From positions 1 to 32,466 of the forward strand of contig JAIETE010000056.1 of NCBI GenBank assembly GCA_019745505.1: a stretch of DNA of 32,466 nt, written 5' to 3'. Below the pieces are notes generated by a model, which saw only the letters and a list, made by a program, of their open reading frames with translations, did no database searches and was not told the DNA's origin. The position numbers were made by a program, and so were the translations under genes. Below, in pieces: positions 32,065 through 32,466 of the stretch (the stretch's first letter is position 1; the number at the start of each line of letters is the position of its first letter). Origin of the DNA: Candidatus Obscuribacterales bacterium (GTDB lineage Bacteria; Cyanobacteriota; Vampirovibrionia; Obscuribacterales; Obscuribacteraceae).

Positions 32065-32466
32065 ATGAGCAAAAAAGAAGACAAAGGCTCCTCACCGCAA
32101 AAGAAGGAGCCCTCGCACGACCACAGCGAGCACAAGCACGGGCCTGGCTGCAATCATGATCATGATCATGAGCACAAGGAAGAAAAACACGTCCATGGCC
32201 CGGGCTGCTCGCATGGGCACGATCATGAACACGAGCATAAACACGAAGAAAAACACGTCCATGGACCCGGCTGCTCGCATGGGCACGATCATGAACACGA
32301 TCATAAACACGAAGAAAAACACGTCCATGGACCCGGCTGCTCGCATGGGCACGATCATGAACACGAGCATAAACACGAAGAAAAACACGTCCATGGACCC
32401 GGCTGCTCACAAGGGCACGATCACGAGCACGAGCATAAACACGAAGAAAAACACGTCCATGGACCC
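32065..32466 (+). CDS. His-rich tandem-repeat protein, 3' end outside the window
   Basis: Open from ATG 32065 to the last base (134 codons, no stop), so the gene is partial at its 3' end. GGA of AAGGAAG lies about 14 bases upstream. After a Lys/Ser N-terminus the protein is made of His, Glu, Asp, Lys and Gly-Pro-Gly-Cys units; a core such as [20 protein letters not shown] recurs every 22 residues. Motifs of alternating His and acidic residues with Cys bind Ni, Zn, Cu or Co in known His-rich metal chaperones. Low complexity makes homology misleading, so no family is claimed. Context: follows two vWA proteins with Asp/His tails, supporting a metal-related role. Confidence 0.75.
   Translation, partial: MSKKEDKGSSPQKKEPSHDHSEHKHGPGCNHDHDHEHKEEKHVHGPGCSHGHDHEHEHKHEEKHVHGPGCSHGHDHEHDHKHEEKHVHGPGCSHGHDHEHEHKHEEKHVHGPGCSQGHDHEHEHKHEEKHVHGP
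32179..32466 (+). repeat. 66-bp tandem repeat within the His-rich gene
   Basis: Repeat starts at 32179, 32245, 32311, 32377 and 32443, spacing exactly 66 bp; the last copy is cut by the window end. Copies 1-3 differ at very few positions, copy 4 at several. The near-identity suggests recent expansion or gene conversion, and copy number may vary between strains. Confidence 0.95.

Noticed and set aside
32063-32410. 115-codon and 100-codon minus-strand ORFs with repeated Arg/Val-His or Phe-Phe-Val patterns
   Set aside because: They are mirror images of the 66-bp tandem repeat; the plus frame gives a sensible His-rich protein with a start and operon context.

Overview
This window looks like a chromosomal segment of a Gram-negative-type bacterium with mid-range GC. 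The mix of large secreted or intracellular TPR and repeat proteins, annexin-like repeats, NADAR proteins and many small membrane proteins would fit a non-photosynthetic relative of cyanobacteria (Vampirovibrionota/Melainabacteria, Obscuribacterales-like). That placement is inference; there is no rRNA or other phylogenetic marker here. Class II fumarase is the only textbook core-metabolism enzyme.

Layout. 1-1.4 kb: 3' part of a MocR/PdxR-type regulator (GntR helix-turn-helix fused to an aminotransferase fold). 1.6-3.1 kb: two tandem, mutually similar 26- and 29-residue membrane microproteins, then a secreted TPR protein. 3.1-6.3 kb: membrane-anchored helical protein, exported Cys-rich helical protein, GlsB/YeaQ-type membrane protein, bacterioferritin and a small membrane protein, several with clear terminators. 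6.3-8.7 kb: small hypothetical genes. 8.7-11 kb: minus-strand group of a Nudix hydrolase, an M50-like membrane metalloprotease and a membrane protein. 11-12 kb: about 1 kb without genes, containing a candidate small RNA. 12-14 kb: zinc-ribbon Nudix hydrolase, a membrane protein and a TPR-like protein. 14.5-17.1 kb: fumC and an unidentified 354-residue protein.

17.2-28.3 kb is the most unusual part. On the minus strand lies a NADAR-domain gene followed by five tandem tRNA-like repeats and a terminator. Upstream of it, on the same strand, is an 8.1-kb gene for a 2706-residue protein with RHS/YD-like modules, annexin-like repeats, a Gly/Ala-rich hydrophobic segment, a PRPP-loop-like motif and a C-terminal CX5R phosphatase. 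Divergent from it is a second NADAR gene carrying a hydrophobic N-terminal extension. An effector or conflict-type system, with the NADAR proteins acting on nucleotide or ADP-ribose adducts, is a reasonable hypothesis but is not shown by sequence alone.

28.4-32.5 kb: four plus-strand genes: an unidentified protein ending in three D-W-M-x-D-F motifs, two paralogous TerY-like von Willebrand A proteins with intact MIDAS motifs and Asp/His-rich tails, and a His-rich protein built of 66-bp tandem repeats that runs off the window. The shared theme is divalent-metal binding, reminiscent of Ter-type stress modules.
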